The notes under the pieces: model-generated
The model's input: the letters and a program-made list of their open reading frames with translations, nothing else
What the model was told of the DNA's origin: nothing
Database searches by the model: none
Assembly: GCA_963556695.1 (NCBI GenBank)
Contig: CAUWAG010000006.1
Coordinates: forward strand, 3,038,001 to 3,102,000
Source: Anthostomella pinea
Taxonomy: Eukaryota; Ascomycota; Sordariomycetes; Xylariales; Xylariaceae
Direction: 5' to 3'
DNA length: 64,000 nucleotides
Program-made: the position numbers and the translations under genes
Part shown: positions 24,367 to 37,685 of the stretch, piece after piece
Layout of the letters: the number at the start of each line of letters is the position of its first letter
Numbering within the stretch: position 1 is the stretch's first letter

Positions 24367-26128
24367 GTCTTTCGACTCTGAGTTCCCACTTGGGAGACGG
24401 TGTCTTTCGAACGAGCGCAAATCCTTACCTTTACCAGAAATGATTCAAGGGACCTGGGAGACGAGAATCAGCCGATTGTTGTGGAAGCTCTTGATATCGA
24501 TATACGGAGCTCTATGCAGGGAGACATACATCCCCAGCCTCTGGGCCCAGGACTGTCGCAGCCCGAAACAGTCGAACACTCGACACAGAGCGATTCTGAG
24601 GGCATGCCGCGAGGTTCTTATGGCTAGGCTGCCGACATTCAATGGTCGGAAGAATGCAGCGACGAGAGTTTTGATATCCGATGCCTGGTCGGAAGAGCCG
24701 TCACTCATCCGGCCCACTTTCCGGAGTGTCGTGGTTCAAGAGGGCAATCGCACAAAGCTTGTGCTTGACTTCTATTGTGAGGACCAATACTAGGCATGGA
24801 GTTGGATATTGAGCCAGACGATGGGCGCAGACCGAACCTTACATAGTACCCAGCATAATTTGGGCCCAACAGAGACCAGCGACCTTGCTTGGGCTGTCGG
24901 GACGAGATGGGCGTCAGAAACGGTGTAGTTACCTCTTTGCATTTGCATATGCCACAATGAAGGAACAGCCGTAGACCTCCACGGGTAGGGGATCTTCCAT
25001 GCTCACTGTGAAATCCCGCACACAACTCGATCCTGCCGAGATCTCACCCTGATCAGCAAGACCCCATCAGATCCAATCCGCATGCGCCCCCTTCACAAGG
25101 TCATAAAGAGTAGGCTGATATAATCAGCAACAAAGGCTGCCCTACAGTCGTTGCTTTGTGCTTTTCGGTCAGTGACATGCCGGCCGCTTCGAGAATGTAC
25201 AGGCGAAGAAGGTAAGGGGCGCAGACAGGTTGGATTCCTGTGGGATCCAGATCTGGCGATCGGGCAGATCTCGGAGATACTGCCGTTTGGTGTCACTACT
25301 CCCGATTGGTCGGGTCTCTTGCTGCCCCGTAATTGGACAACGACAAGCAAGGGTGCAGATATGCCCGGGCACGACAGCATGATACATGATAGATATCACA
25401 TTCGTTACCTGGTCTCGCGGACAGCGCGGAGTCGTATGTCGGCATTGAAGCAATGAGAAACAGTCATGAAAACAGTCGGTTTTTTTTTCGTAAGTCATTC
25501 AGCATTTCATACGCGTTCTCCTAACCGAGAACAACCTATGTTGAGCGTCTGTCCCCCCTATCCCAGGGGAGAAACCCGAACCTCAGAAATCCATTTCGCG
25601 GACAACTCCTTTCCAGTCCAGAATAACCGATATATGCCGCATCTCCTAAGCCGAAGTGCTCTCCCTGAACAGAGTCGCATATCTATGTTCCGGGCCGCAA
25701 TGATGCTCAGTGGAAGAAGATTGCCATGCAGAAAGGAGGTCTAAGTACAAGAAGTGAAAATGAAACGGTTGTGTCAGAAAACAGGGGCCAGCTGAGTAGA
25801 AAGCATCAACAAGGAGCTGGCGGTACTTCAAAAAGAACCAAGCCCTACAATGCTGCAATCGTCTCGAGACCGACAACGAAGTGAAGAATGCTGATGTGTG
25901 TTTTCGCCTCCCCATTGCATGCGCTTTCGTGAAATCATCAACCTAGGGGGTTCCGGAAAAGAGCCCGACGATGTTCTGGTGCCCAGAGTGCCATTGTACC
26001 TCTCATACTGTGACAAGAGAAGGCTCAATGCAGGCGCCGTGCAACGACAAAAGGGTGGACGCGTGCTAGATTGGGTTGCATAAACGCCCTTGTCCAGCAG
26101 GACGCAGTTCCGAGATAGCGTGCCACGC
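24367..26128. other. Intergenic, no gene recognised
   Basis: About 1.8 kb lie between the convergent DUF3431 and CAP genes. Several short overlapping frames on both strands show no coherent protein or splice pattern. Confidence 0.4.
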
Positions 26129-27147
26129 TTAAGAAGTGACGACACTCTTGCCCAGAGGCTTGAGCACGTTGGTACCGTACCCACCACCAACATTGCCTGC
26201 GGCATTGATTAGCACAACGCCATCAAACGGGGAGTTCGGGAATACATACCAGGAGGGCCGTAGTTGCAGACCATGAACCAGGCATCCATGTCGTCGTACA
26301 TGGATCCCTTGGCGCAGAATTGAGCAGAGCAACCCAGATCCGTGGATTCCTTCCAGAGAAGCTGGCTAAGGTGACCCCACTTCTCGAAGCCGGACATATC
26401 AGGGGTAGCTTGGCCATAGTACTGGGGCAAGTATTCAGCGAACTCGCCATTGTACCACATGTCGGTGGTGGCCATCTTGATGGCACCAGCTTCGCCAAGG
26501 TCCGCGGCACCACTGCTGACAGCCCACATGGCAATGTTCTGGCCGTAGCCCTTGTCGCCCTGGTCCCTGTATGACTGTTAGCGCTCGACGTCGGGGTGGA
26601 CGGAAAGAATCACATACATGTCGTGCGCGAACTTGCAGGTGGCGGCGGTGTTGGAAGCGTATCCGGCGAACTTGCCGCTCCATGCCATCTCGGGAGCAGA
26701 GTGGTTGGATCGGTGGAGGTTGTGGTGGTAGATAGCGGCAGTTTGCATGTCATCACTAGCAGGCTCAGTAGGCGCTGCTTGTGCCTCCTCGGCCGTGGTA
26801 GGGGACGAAGCGACGGTTGCCTCTTGCGCGGCCACCTCGGTAGTCGCCGCAGCCTGCTCGGCGGTGGTGGGCTCGGCCTGGGCCTGCTCGGGGGTAACGG
26901 TCACGATGACGACGGCAGGACTCTGCACGGCGGGGGCCGTCTCGGTCATGACGGTCTCCTGGGTCACCTGAGGAGGGGCCTTTTCGCCCAGCATCATGGT
27001 GGGGAGGGCGGGTGCCGCACCGCCGGTGACCGTGACCGTGTTGTATACCATGACAACGGACGTCTCCATCTTGCGTTCCTCCAGAGCCAGAGGGGTGGCA
27101 GCGACCAGCATGGCGCTGGCGGCCGCAACCATGATCGAGGACTTCAT
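26129..27147 (-). CDS. Secreted CAP / PR-1-like protein
   Basis: Three exons (27147-26618, 26566-26250, 26196-26129) join in phase with canonical borders and give 304 residues. Residues 1-18 form a signal peptide (MKSSIMVAAASAMLVAA). A low-complexity Ala/Thr/Glu/Pro/Val linker of about 120 residues follows. The CAP domain takes the last 165 residues: HHNLHRSNHSAPEMAW at its start, GYGQNIAMW, the signature GHLSQLLWKES with the conserved His, and MVCNYGPPGNVGG near the end. CAP proteins (fungal PRY/PR-1) are secreted, bind sterols or fatty acids, and have been tied to detoxification and virulence. The Thr/Pro-rich linker is probably O-glycosylated. The frame is fully intact. Confidence 0.88.
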
Positions 27148-30100
27148 TTTACTGTGGATATTGAGTTGATTGGGAGTAATGAACTGTAGAGGTTGTAAGT
27201 ATGTGTTGCGAGTATTATCAACGGTGGTAGGGCAATGAATGAATGAATGAATGTGGGTATTGGATGATGTTAATGATGATGTTAATGAGTGTTGTGTTTA
27301 GTGCATATCGTTTGGTGTACAGATGTTCGAGGAGTGGCTGCTCAAATGAGGGTGTATGTGGTGGAGGACAAGGAGGATTGGTGGCGCATGGATAGGCGCG
27401 AGCATGATTTTATCCATTTACAGGGTATTGTGTCTGGTGTGTTGGGGAACGTGGTCTGGAAGACTCGGAAGGCATGTGACCCTTTGTTTGGAGGGTCGGC
27501 TTTGTGTCTCGTGAAAGGATACGGGCCTCGCTCCCACTACCACCAACAAAGCCAGGCGTGGACTGGACGGACCAGATGGGGGCTGTCTGATCATGCGGGG
27601 GAAGATCGGAGGAACATGGAAGCTGTTGGCTACATACCTTTCCGTGATCTGGAGATCAAGAGATGGTCGAGCTGGTCGAGATGGTCGAGAATAAATTTGT
27701 TGGTTTCTCGGATGCGGATGGCGGCGACGATGCGGAATTTATAGTCGTCGACGGGACACGAGACTATTTCGGGCTGCCTTCGGAGTTGAAGGAGTGTGGT
27801 CAGACAACAGCGAGACTTGGTAGACCGTCAACTTTTGGGTCGGACGAGGTCGTAGAATCGGAGTTGTAGGATGCTGACTAGAGCCGATGCGATGCTTGCT
27901 GATGCGGTTGCAGATGGGCGACTGGCGTCCACGGAATGAATGACGAGAGTGAATTGAATGTGGGAGTGGGTGAGTGAATAGTGAATTGACTCAATCAACT
28001 GCTGGATGCCGTCAAGACAGTGGAGGTATATGAAGGAGTGTAAGTGTGCCGGAGGCAGACGGGGAAAATGAGTGGAAGTGGTTGGTCGAAATTGAGGTCT
28101 CACGAACAGGTGTAGATATCCGGAGGCAGGCCAAACCAGTGGGTGAGGTGGGAAGGATCGAAAGAGTGTTAAACTCGGTGGGCACTCACGTGGTTAAAAA
28201 GAAGGAACGGAATGCAGCACGAAGCTTGCTTGCAAGTACCTGGTACCGAAACGAATGAATGGAATGGAGCTGATCTGGGGCCGGATTGTCAACAACGTGG
28301 TGGATGGAAAGAAGAAACAAACTTCGTTCCCGGGGTGGACGAGGTGAATTAGAGGTGGGCCGGGAAGGGGCGAGCGGTAGATGAGTGGAGGCCGCTGTTT
28401 GCTTGACGATTGGACCGACAATGTACCTGGTACCTTGCCCGCGACCGCCGCACACTAAATGAAAACAGCGGCACGTTTCTGAATCAAGATTCGACAGCGT
28501 GCGGGCAGTTTGCCGGGTGTGGTTTTATCGGTTTTAGTCACGGTGCAATGTGCAATTGCCTGTAGATAGATTCCATTCTGCAGCAGCAGCTGGTCTGGCT
28601 GCAGCTGGTCATGGAAGCGTCATGGCAAACAAAATGAACGACGTCTCCGAGTAATCACGCGAACCACCGGCGTCGGAACACACCTCCAGTCACCTATCAA
28701 TTCCCATCCTCATGTTTATGCGAATAGTGGCTAGCGTCTGCTCAACTCGCCGACCTGTCGATTCCTCGCTTTGACAACGATAGCCCGTCTTCCACTTCAT
28801 GCAATGGGTGGACACGGCCGTTTGCGAAGTTCGGACGAGCTGAAAGTGCTGATACGAGAGGGCACGTTTGTTCGGGAGGACCAATGAGCTAGGAATGAAA
28901 CGACAGTCGAAAACCAATTCTGCTCCACGATGGCTACATGTGTCCCATGATACCCGTCCGCTCATTTTATTATTAGCTGCTCATTCAGATCCACCACGCC
29001 ACCTCTGACTACCTAAGGTAGGTAGAATATTGATACATGCAATGGGAATTGTGATTCCGTGCCCAGATTCCATGCCCAGATAGCATGAGTAATGAATGAC
29101 ATCAGGCTAGTCATCTGGTCACTGGTGATGGTAATTGTGTGCGTTTGATTCAATGACTGCGACAGCTGCAACGCTGCGTACATGTGTACATATTGTCAGG
29201 CAATGTCAGCTGGAGTGATCAACCATACTGATCCAACAGGGTGGTTCGTCCAATGTCTCTGCTGCACTGCCCAGGTGGTCGGTCCAGGACTTAGAAGTGC
29301 GGTATTGGCTGCAAACCCCTCCTCTGCCCTCAGCTCTGATGAAGCAAACCCCCTGACCTCTCAGCTGTGATGAATATGATGACCCCTTCTCATGAGATGA
29401 GGTCAGAAAAAACAAGGGTGCGGACCCTGAGGTACATGTACCTGCCTTGGCTTGTTTCGAAACCCTGCTGGTCATCTGGGACCTTGCAGACAAAGCAGGG
29501 GCAGCCGGCGCCTCACTGCCTCCAGGAGTCCAGAGGGGAGCCAAGACCATTCAAGCGCGGGGCGTGCAGCAAGAGCCCCAGAGCGGTAAATGGTGAAGCC
29601 AGTAATTAGCTCCAGGGGTCCAGGGGGTGACCAGCCCCTGCAACGGTTAGCGGGAAGGAGTTCTAGCCTCTGAGATCGTAGGAGGGCAGGCGCATGCGGC
29701 GTGCACTTGTCTTGAAACAACGCTTAATCTCGGGCCACCTTAGTCAGCCTGTCCAAGGGCCAAGGCAGCAGGTTTGGAATGGTGGCACTTGGGCTGGTCA
29801 ACGGTTGGCAACTCGAATATTCCGTAGGAATGCCTCATTCAGCGCTTTTTTCGTGGCGTCAGGTTCAACACAACGATTCATTAACTCGTGGCTCTGGGTC
29901 GAGTGTCCAGTCAACGCTGTAGGTAGTTCCATGCATGTCATGATTCAGTGATAATCACGCGGGGTTCTAGACCCCGATTGACCGAGCGACACATACCGGT
30001 TCCGTAGTCGACATACCGGTAGTCGAACTGCATGACAATTCAACGGCCGTCAATATCGTCTTGGTATTTGCACCCACAGCTTCCTATTCAATGCGAAACG

Positions 30101-33100
30101 TGGGAGGCACGCCTACATAGTACCCGGGCTGCCCGCAGGCCCGGTCGTCGAAGCCCGTCTACGCCACAGACCAGACGATTGCGCCCGACACTCCCGCGTC
30201 TACTGTGAAGTTCTAGACCGAGAGCATTGACATTACCTTAACGATCACTGCAATCTACCTGCCAAGGCACCACGATTCCTTCTAAATACAGTACCGTGGA
30301 ACTTTTAGCATCATCCGCCTTGCCCTGCAACTCTGCTCGGTGTCCGACTTGACGTGGCCCCTTCCCCCCCTCGTATCAATTTATCAAACCCACTGCAATC
30401 TCGGCTCGAGAGCGGCACCGGTTCATCCTTCCGCGCAGGATCTCGAATCTTATGTGGGCACAACACGAGTTCACACTGCGACGGCTTCGGAGTTTGCTGA
30501 TTCCCCACTTGTCATTTCACAGCAAACGCGGGAGAGCGCCGTAGCGTGAAGCCGGGGCGTAAACGGCGTGTTGCACCTTGATTCAACTTCCTCTTCGCCA
30601 GAGGCAGGTAATCAACTCGTTTATGCTTCCTACACTACACTGTACAGAACCCCGCCACTGGCCATCGACCTCTTGCAATCTGCCATGGGTTCCCCTCACT
30701 TCATGCGTCAAGTTCGAGATACTCCTCGATACAGAGACACTCTGTCACAAAGTATGAAGCTCTCTCGGGGCTTACCACAGACCTGCGAGGAACACACCCC
30801 TCGAAATACGCTGCACATACACCTGCAAGATCTGCCTAGTCCGGGCCACGGCGCACGGTGCCACCAAGGAATGCACACCTTGACAACCACTTCGTCCGAT
30901 GATGCTAGGACGAAGTGTGGGACTCAGAGCCACGTTCATGAAACCGCCCATGGTCTTCACGAAGGCCTCAGCTGCCGGTAATTGGCCTCTAATCAAGAAC
31001 ACCATGTAATCGGGCGGCGGACATTCAGCAGGACAGGGTTCCTTGCGTCGGTGCTCTGGAACGCTCGACATTGTAGTGCCAATGCGTCCTTTGCAAAAGG
31101 GTTGAAACAATTTGTGGCTTCGCAATTGCGGGCAGGATCGAATTGAATGGTGTCCCACGACGCTTTCATGAGAAATTACCCCGGGTCCCAACCTGGCCGC
31201 TGGGCCTGATATCTGACCTACCCCTTGACAACACGTTGGAGCAGAGCCTCTCGCGACGACATCGCCATCTCCTGGCTGCGGTACGACATCTTGGTTTTTT
31301 ACAGGTCATCTTTTCAGATCACGGGTCCAACCGCCTCGGGGCTCATCGCCTTGCTCCTATGCTTACACGAAGTTCTCCGCCTCAGGCAGTCGGTTTGTCC
31401 TGTGTGTGCTACCTTTCCAGTCGGTCCATGGAAGAGGCCTGCTTTGCCACCGTCCCCTCGGAGCTTACTTATACTTTCATGATTTCTGATCAGCCCTTGT
31501 ACTGCATGTCGAAAAGACTGCAACACAACGGCTGTCTGTGAGAGTCCTCGAATAAGTCCTATTACAGTCAGCTTACCTAAGGATCATCCATATGTCAGCG
31601 CCATGTTCTCCAACACTTCGCCAGCTACCAGCTAGACCCTAGAAGGCTACAAGCTCTGGATGTGCAATGCAACATGGACCTCATGCACACACTCCAGCTC
31701 GTGGACTCTGCCACAATCTACAGACTTGCATGAACTCAGTGAGTCTCTTCTCTTACTGAAATGTCCGAACTTAGGAGTGGTGCCTTGCCTCGAGGCAGTT
31801 CGTGGTGACCCGCCGCTCTAAAATGCAGTGCCTCTTGGCATGTCTAAGACTTCGGCAGTGCTGTGATATCACAGCGGCTGCGCAGAATCTAAATCCCGGC
31901 CATAACACCAGATATACAAATAGGGTTTCGACGCGGTACTGTACCACGACACATACGCATCGCGTTGTGCCAAACCATGCTCCTCTTACCACAGGCACCT
32001 CTCATGACCACGACACCTGAGACATTGACGTCAAACCATGCCTCTTTTGCCATGACCAGGCTCACGCGCCGCCTTCCTCTGCGAGGATGATAGCCCGGCC
32101 TATTACAACCGTGTCTTTGTGCTGCCTCGGGCACTGGTTGAGATCGTCGCTGTGCGACTACACCGACCAGTCCGACCATTCTCCGCATTCGGAGGGCCGA
32201 ACCGAGACAGGCACAGGACCTTACAGTCGTTTGACTGTACCAGAGGCCGCGAGCATAAGTCACGTTCAAGAGCTGAACGTTGACCAGTTGCCTATCTCAG
32301 ACTCGGGAATTTTGCCAAATGCAGCAGCACGGCTGCGCTTCGGATGCTCACTGAGGCCCTCCCTCAACATGACGTTTTCATTGCCACCCAGTGGAGATTA
32401 TCTGTGCGTGCAAGTCCTGACGATGATACTACAGACTACAAGCCGGTGCTACGGTGTTCATGCTTCCCCGCGGGCGTCAGCCGCCGGCCGCCAGCCACAG
32501 ATAATTCCATGCAACAGTCGTTCCATCAGAATCCTACCACCATCCCTCGGCAGTCGTGAGCTCTTGTCTCAAAGGCAGTAAGGCCAGCAGCACAAGGAGA
32601 TGTGTGTAGGCAGGCCCCAAGGAGTCGCAGATATATTGCGCTTACCATGGCGGCCATCGCTGGGCGCCGACCCAGGCGCTGCTGCTGCCGTTGCCCGCAT
32701 GACAGGCGATCGACCTGCTCCCGTCTGTACTACCTTCGGTGCCACTCGGCCCTTCGCGCTGGGTGCTGTCTGTTACTAGATTGTCAGTTTGCCGCCTGAC
32801 ACGCCGAGCTGTCAGTGGCTACCAGGTTGTAGGTAGCCTGACAGGTCACACGAAGGTTGGCAGCCTGTCGACGGAAGTATCCTTCCTCACTTTCCAACTC
32901 ACGCCCTACGTAGCTGACGTGGAACTCGAGATATATGCGGAGAGACATTTAGTGGCGGAGATGGGAAGCGCCGCAAGCTGCGGCAGATTGAGACATCATG
33001 GGCTGAAACTGCTCCTGTGCTGTGTCTCATTTCCTCCGCTCACTTTTCACCGCCTCGTGGCAGACGGTTTACCTCACCTCATCTCACTTGGTTTCTATAA

Positions 33101-34786
33101 AAGGTCTTCTTCTCAGCCTTCTCTACGTCACTTTGGGCTTGGGGACGCGCAAGGCTGTGCCGTGGCTGACTGTTCCCACCTCAAGAGTTCAGACGAGGGG
33201 AAGGGTACAAGGTTTGTGCCACTGTTCGCTTCCATGCATCCGTCCGAGGCATGCGGACGTGGCTGCATGAACTTGCCCTCGGTACATGGCCTGCGGGCAT
33301 GATATCGGCATGGCAAACAAGACATTGTCACTGCCGCTTCTCTATTCGTCCGCGTACACTATACGTAAGTAAGGTAGGCAGCCTACCAGCCAGCTGGTTC
33401 GTGCCTCCTTCTCCTCCTCATCCTCCTCTTTCAGCAACTTGCCTTGCTGTACTGTCCTGCTCGCTTACCCCGCAAAACACAATCTGCACTCCGCCAACTC
33501 AACGCAGCCAGCCGTCCGTCCGCCTGTCTTTGTGTTTGGCTCTATGTGTCTGCTCACCGATCTGATCTGTCTGGCTACCCGCAGGACGCATTGTCCCAGG
33601 CCAGCAAGCCGGAAGGCAGCTAAAGGCAACTCAATCTGTGTATCTTCCCTTCCTTCTTCGATGTCGGTGCTGTTTGTGCTGCGGAGATCGGTGGTACGCT
33701 AGATTGGGTTTGTGGTTGTGATCTGTGGTCTGTGGGGTGGTGGGTAGGTGCGTGGATGAGCTGGCTGGTGTCCGTGTGGTGGTGGTGGTAGTTGTGCTGG
33801 CGTGTCGGTACATGTGGGTCAGGTCGGCAGGTTGGTCGGTAGGTCGGTAGAGCGATGGGCTTTGATGATGGTACTTGGGAGGTGGGACTCTGGGGTAGTG
33901 AACTGGCGACGAGTTGGGAGTGGGACACCCGTGATGTGAGATTGTTCAAGCGTGATGGCTGACGATTCGGTTCCCAAGCACATTGCTTTCTTTACCTGGG
34001 AAGCATGTTTTCACCTTGGGGAGATGTCAGTCAGTCTCGATGAACAAGATCCTCCCTCGCTGTTCCGTGTAAGCGGCGGCAGTGGGGATCCCGCGAAGGC
34101 TGGCCCCGGTCGTGCCAGAGCCGCCGTGGACCGGATCGATCCTGGCTCTCGGCGCCGGACGTACCGTGTCATAGAGACACGGCTGTTTGTCCTGGTAGAG
34201 GCACTCCTCGGTGTTGCACTGCTTTCCGTAGCCAAAGCTAAGCTGGCTACAACGAACAGGCATATCACGTGTTCTATACTTCAAACACACGAGTGATGGC
34301 GCAAACTCGCCCTGGAAGTCACGCACGGCACGGGTGTGGATGTCTCCCAGCCAGGCAACGCTTCGGAGTCCGACGTGTATATATATACCTGGAATACAGC
34401 AAACCCACCACATACGACCATAGGATCAGGAGAACTTGGCATCCCGTCCGCTCTGCCTTAAATAAGCCTGATACCGCCGGATTAGTAGTTGGGTCGGTGA
34501 CGACCAGCGAATCCCCGGTGTTGTATGTTCTATTTTGCTTTTTGCCGCGGCAGCATGTCGAACAGGTGGTCGAGGGTTGCTAATCGCTCAAGGAGACACG
34601 CCTTTCGAAAAGAGACACCAAACCACAGATCCGCTCCCTCAAGGTGCCAATATGCCGTCGAAGAACACTTATTATGAGATAGGAAGTTAGGAATTTGGAT
34701 GGACGGGAAGTTCCAAACTTCGCATTACAACCAAATACCGCTATCATGCTATATTAACACCGCAAGGCAATGAATCAATGCCTCTC
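27148..34786. other. 7.6 kb region with no supported gene
   Basis: Frames on both strands are short, overlap each other and show no family pattern or consistent splice structure. Composition is normal, not AT-rich, so it does not look like RIP-decayed transposon. Small features: GAATGAAT repeats and TGATGTTAA repeats near 27235-27285, and a duplicated GACATACCGGT near 29990-30025. Long non-coding RNAs, long regulatory DNA or diverged genes cannot be excluded. Confidence 0.4.
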
Positions 34787-35126
34787 TCACATGACCGTGC
34801 AGGAAGCCAACGCGCTCGCACAATTCCCGCAGCACAAAAGCTTCTGCGCGGCACTGTTCTGCTTGCCCTTCGGGTCCTCCACCGCTTCCTCCTTCTGCTG
34901 CTTGCCGTAGTTCTTGGTTGCCTTCTTCGCCGAGGACTCCTCCCGGCCTTGCTGTTGCTGCTGGTTGTTGGCGTCCATGGGCTCTTGGGACTGGGGCTGT
35001 TGGTTTTGTTGTTGCTGTTGAGATGGGGTTAGCTTGGTGGACGGAGTGGTTGATGAGGTGGATGGGGGTTGGTGTTCTGTGCGGCGACACGGGAGACGAG
35101 TGAGTGCTTACTTCTGAGGAAGCCAT
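34787..35126 (-). CDS. Small Gln-rich protein with C-terminal CaaX box
   Basis: Exon 1 (35126-35112) encodes only five residues (MASSE). A 97-bp intron with GTAAGC donor, GCTAACC branch site and AACAG acceptor leads to exon 2 (35014-34787), giving 80 residues. The N-terminal half is rich in Gln, Asn and Pro. The middle is charged (KKATKNYGKQQKEEAVED). The C-terminus is Cys-rich and ends LLCCGNCASALASCTVM, in which the final CTVM fits a CaaX box for farnesylation, with nearby cysteines suitable for palmitoylation. I do not recognise the family. The good splice signals and the ordered C-terminus argue for a real gene; membrane attachment is inferred from the motif only. Confidence 0.65.
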
Positions 35127-36404
35127 AGAGTCTGTTGTCTTTTCTTTCGTAGACTGTGGTCTAGGTCCTGATAATACCACTGGGGGCTGCTTGAGGTCGG
35201 CTGGGCGGGTGTTGGTCACGATGCAATCAGACAGATGGGCAGTTCGTAGATGGGGTTTCAAGAAAACTTGTTTTAGGTGAAAAGGTAAAATCAGATTCAG
35301 CTGGGAGTCAATATATGCGAGCACGCAGTAGAAAAACAATCATAACCCCCTGCGGCTCTCTGCGCCATATCACACAGGACGTCGACGCTGAGCCGCAAAT
35401 GCGGGTAAGCTGGAGACCACTTGCGGATATGGCAGTGCTGCTACAAGGGGATTGGCGGCACGAATACTCGATCTGGAGTGATCGACGGGTGAAAGATTGC
35501 ATTGATGGAGTGATTAATTTCCCGAGAATCCCAAAATGGGGTTTGAGGGAACGTGATGTGCGAATACGGCCACGACGGTCACGGCTGCAATCCGCAATTG
35601 GATGCGGCTCTGGGGAACGACAGGCAACCAATCGTGGTGGTGGGATTCGATCCATTGGATATCTCGCTTAGGACCCTGGCCGGCACTGCGTTGCAGCGGT
35701 TGTACGCGGGCCGCGTTGGGATCGTGATCCGACTCGCTGAAGGCTTGGGGTGGCTAGACCATGCTGATGAAAATACCGTCTCTTTGATGGATACGTGGGT
35801 GGTATGATTGGTTCCTATTACGACACTGCTTCCAATCGGGGCATTGGGTCAGTGGCCTGAGGATATAATGAGGTTGTCCAGATCGATCGTGAGTCACGAT
35901 TCGTGATCACGTGCCCTACCTGAACGAAAGGGAACGAACTACATACGGGCTGTTTCGCAGTTTGAGATAGGCACACATGCCTATACTCAATTCGTTGCAC
36001 CGTCGTGGTTTTGAATTCAACTTATAAATAGCATTTGTCGGAAAGTCAGTTGTCCTACAAGCCTCTGTGGACATCTGCCCGTGGTCGACCATGAGGCTCG
36101 GAGGAGACAAGTCGGCAAGCCAATGACACGTCTTGATTGGTTCCGGGTGCTACATCGTGAGTCAAATTGTGAAGATATCATCTGCCTCTTATTTATTAAG
36201 TGTTGACGTTGAGTCTGGTCTGTGTCAGAGTTGGATATTCGCTGCGCTATTCACCCCCGGGACCACAAGCATTGGGAAGAGTTGCGGTCCAAATGATAGT
36301 GAACCCGGCGGACTCCCTTCGCTTCATTATAATCGGCTGGCTGGCTGCCGGCTTGCGGTGCGGCAAGCACTTGGCGCGTCAGGAATCCTGACACTTCCCT
36401 GTTA
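35127..36404. other. Intergenic, no gene recognised
   Basis: This is upstream of the CaaX-protein gene and downstream of the glutamic-peptidase relic. No coherent coding pattern is visible. Confidence 0.4.
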
Positions 36405-36883
36405 TCAGTCGTCTCGTAAGACATACGATAAGTGTCGATGGGAGGTACGTGGCAGGTCACGCACGCACCATTCATGCCACGCCTGGTACACCCGTCGTCT
36501 TGTTGGGATGAATCGACATACTCGCTGACTCAGGCCTACCAGAGGCCGCGAGTTGTGTTTGGCATAGGCGACGTGATGTCTGTCACATTGCCATCCGGGC
36601 CGACCCACACGTACGCCGTGTACTGACCGGTAGCGATCGCCGGCTCCGAGTGAGGGTCCTGCGGAATAACCGGCCTCGGCATGACCACGGTGGCCTCCAC
36701 CAGGTTGAGCCCCGAGGTGCCGTTGAAACTTGGCGGTGGGCTTGTCCCCATTTTTCGGCGAGCCGGGGAGGCCCGGCGCGGCCCATGTGGTATCCCAGAA
36801 CACAGGCACGACGACGACGTGTCCTGAGCGAAGTAGGTGGTGCCCAGGGGCGGAACGGGTGGTACGATGTTGGCCAGTCTCAT
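36405..36883 (-). pseudogene. Glutamic (G1, eqolisin-like) peptidase relic
   Basis: Scattered frames on the minus strand give, in the right order, pieces of a fungal glutamic peptidase: FWDTTWAAPG (counterpart of the family's NWAGA block), NLVEATVVMPRPVIP, YTAYVWVGPDG (counterpart of AWVGIDG) and VYQAWHEW (counterpart of the YxAWYEWxP block that holds the catalytic Glu). They sit in at least three different frames. In-frame TAG and TGA occur right after NTTRGLW, and there is no signal peptide or complete propeptide. The relation to the family is inferred from the motif order. These acid proteases are normally secreted. Confidence 0.55.
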
Positions 36884-37685
36884 TGCGCGGGAACGGCTCC
36901 CTGAGCCTTATGATGACGGCGGCGGTGAAATGATAAGTTCAGGATGAACATAAGTTCAGTCAATGGGCTTACTCACCTTCATAAGGACTTGTAAAGGCGT
37001 CGAATTACTGTCTGGTTCAACCAACTTCTCATCACGAAAACGAAGTTGAGCCTACATACAGGCAAGTATGGAAGCGTGAACGCTTCGGCGGCGCTCGTCC
37101 TCGGGGTTTTCGCTGCCTACAGTATCCATACCTAGCTCCGACTACATCCAAAGGATGGAAGGAATGTGATGAAGATTGGAAAATGAATGGATATTAAGTA
37201 TGGTACTGGTTGATCAATACCAATCTGTTTTTTTGCCGGCAATGGTTAAGGAAAGCCTTGCCACCTGCTCGTGTAATGTCGAACCCGACGTTTTAGCTAG
37301 ATGAGAAGCAAAGGTCGGTCTATGTTGAATCAACAACGTCATCCGTAGCAAGCTATGGTGATAACTTGGTGTCTCTTCACGCTTTGGTTTACGGCCTCAC
37401 ATGACACCGTTGACTTGGTATATGAGTTTTCGATTTTGACTACCTAGGTACGATTCTCTACTGGAGAGATACACGTATGATAGAGAAATGCGCGCCATTA
37501 TGGCCGAGTTCCCGCAGTTGCTTTTAGAAACCAAAAGGGGCAAACGGCGACTCGAATCGAGTCTCTGGCGGGCGTCCGGAATAAATTCTGATAATCTCTG
37601 ATTGATTTTACATACACTGATGTCGCCGATTCTTGCTCGTCGACTTCTGAACATCTGAGAACACTATCGTCTACATCGTAGTGCT
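36884..37685. other. Intergenic, no gene recognised
   Basis: This lies between the peptidase relic and the 3' end of the complex I subunit gene. Nothing is supported. Confidence 0.4.
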
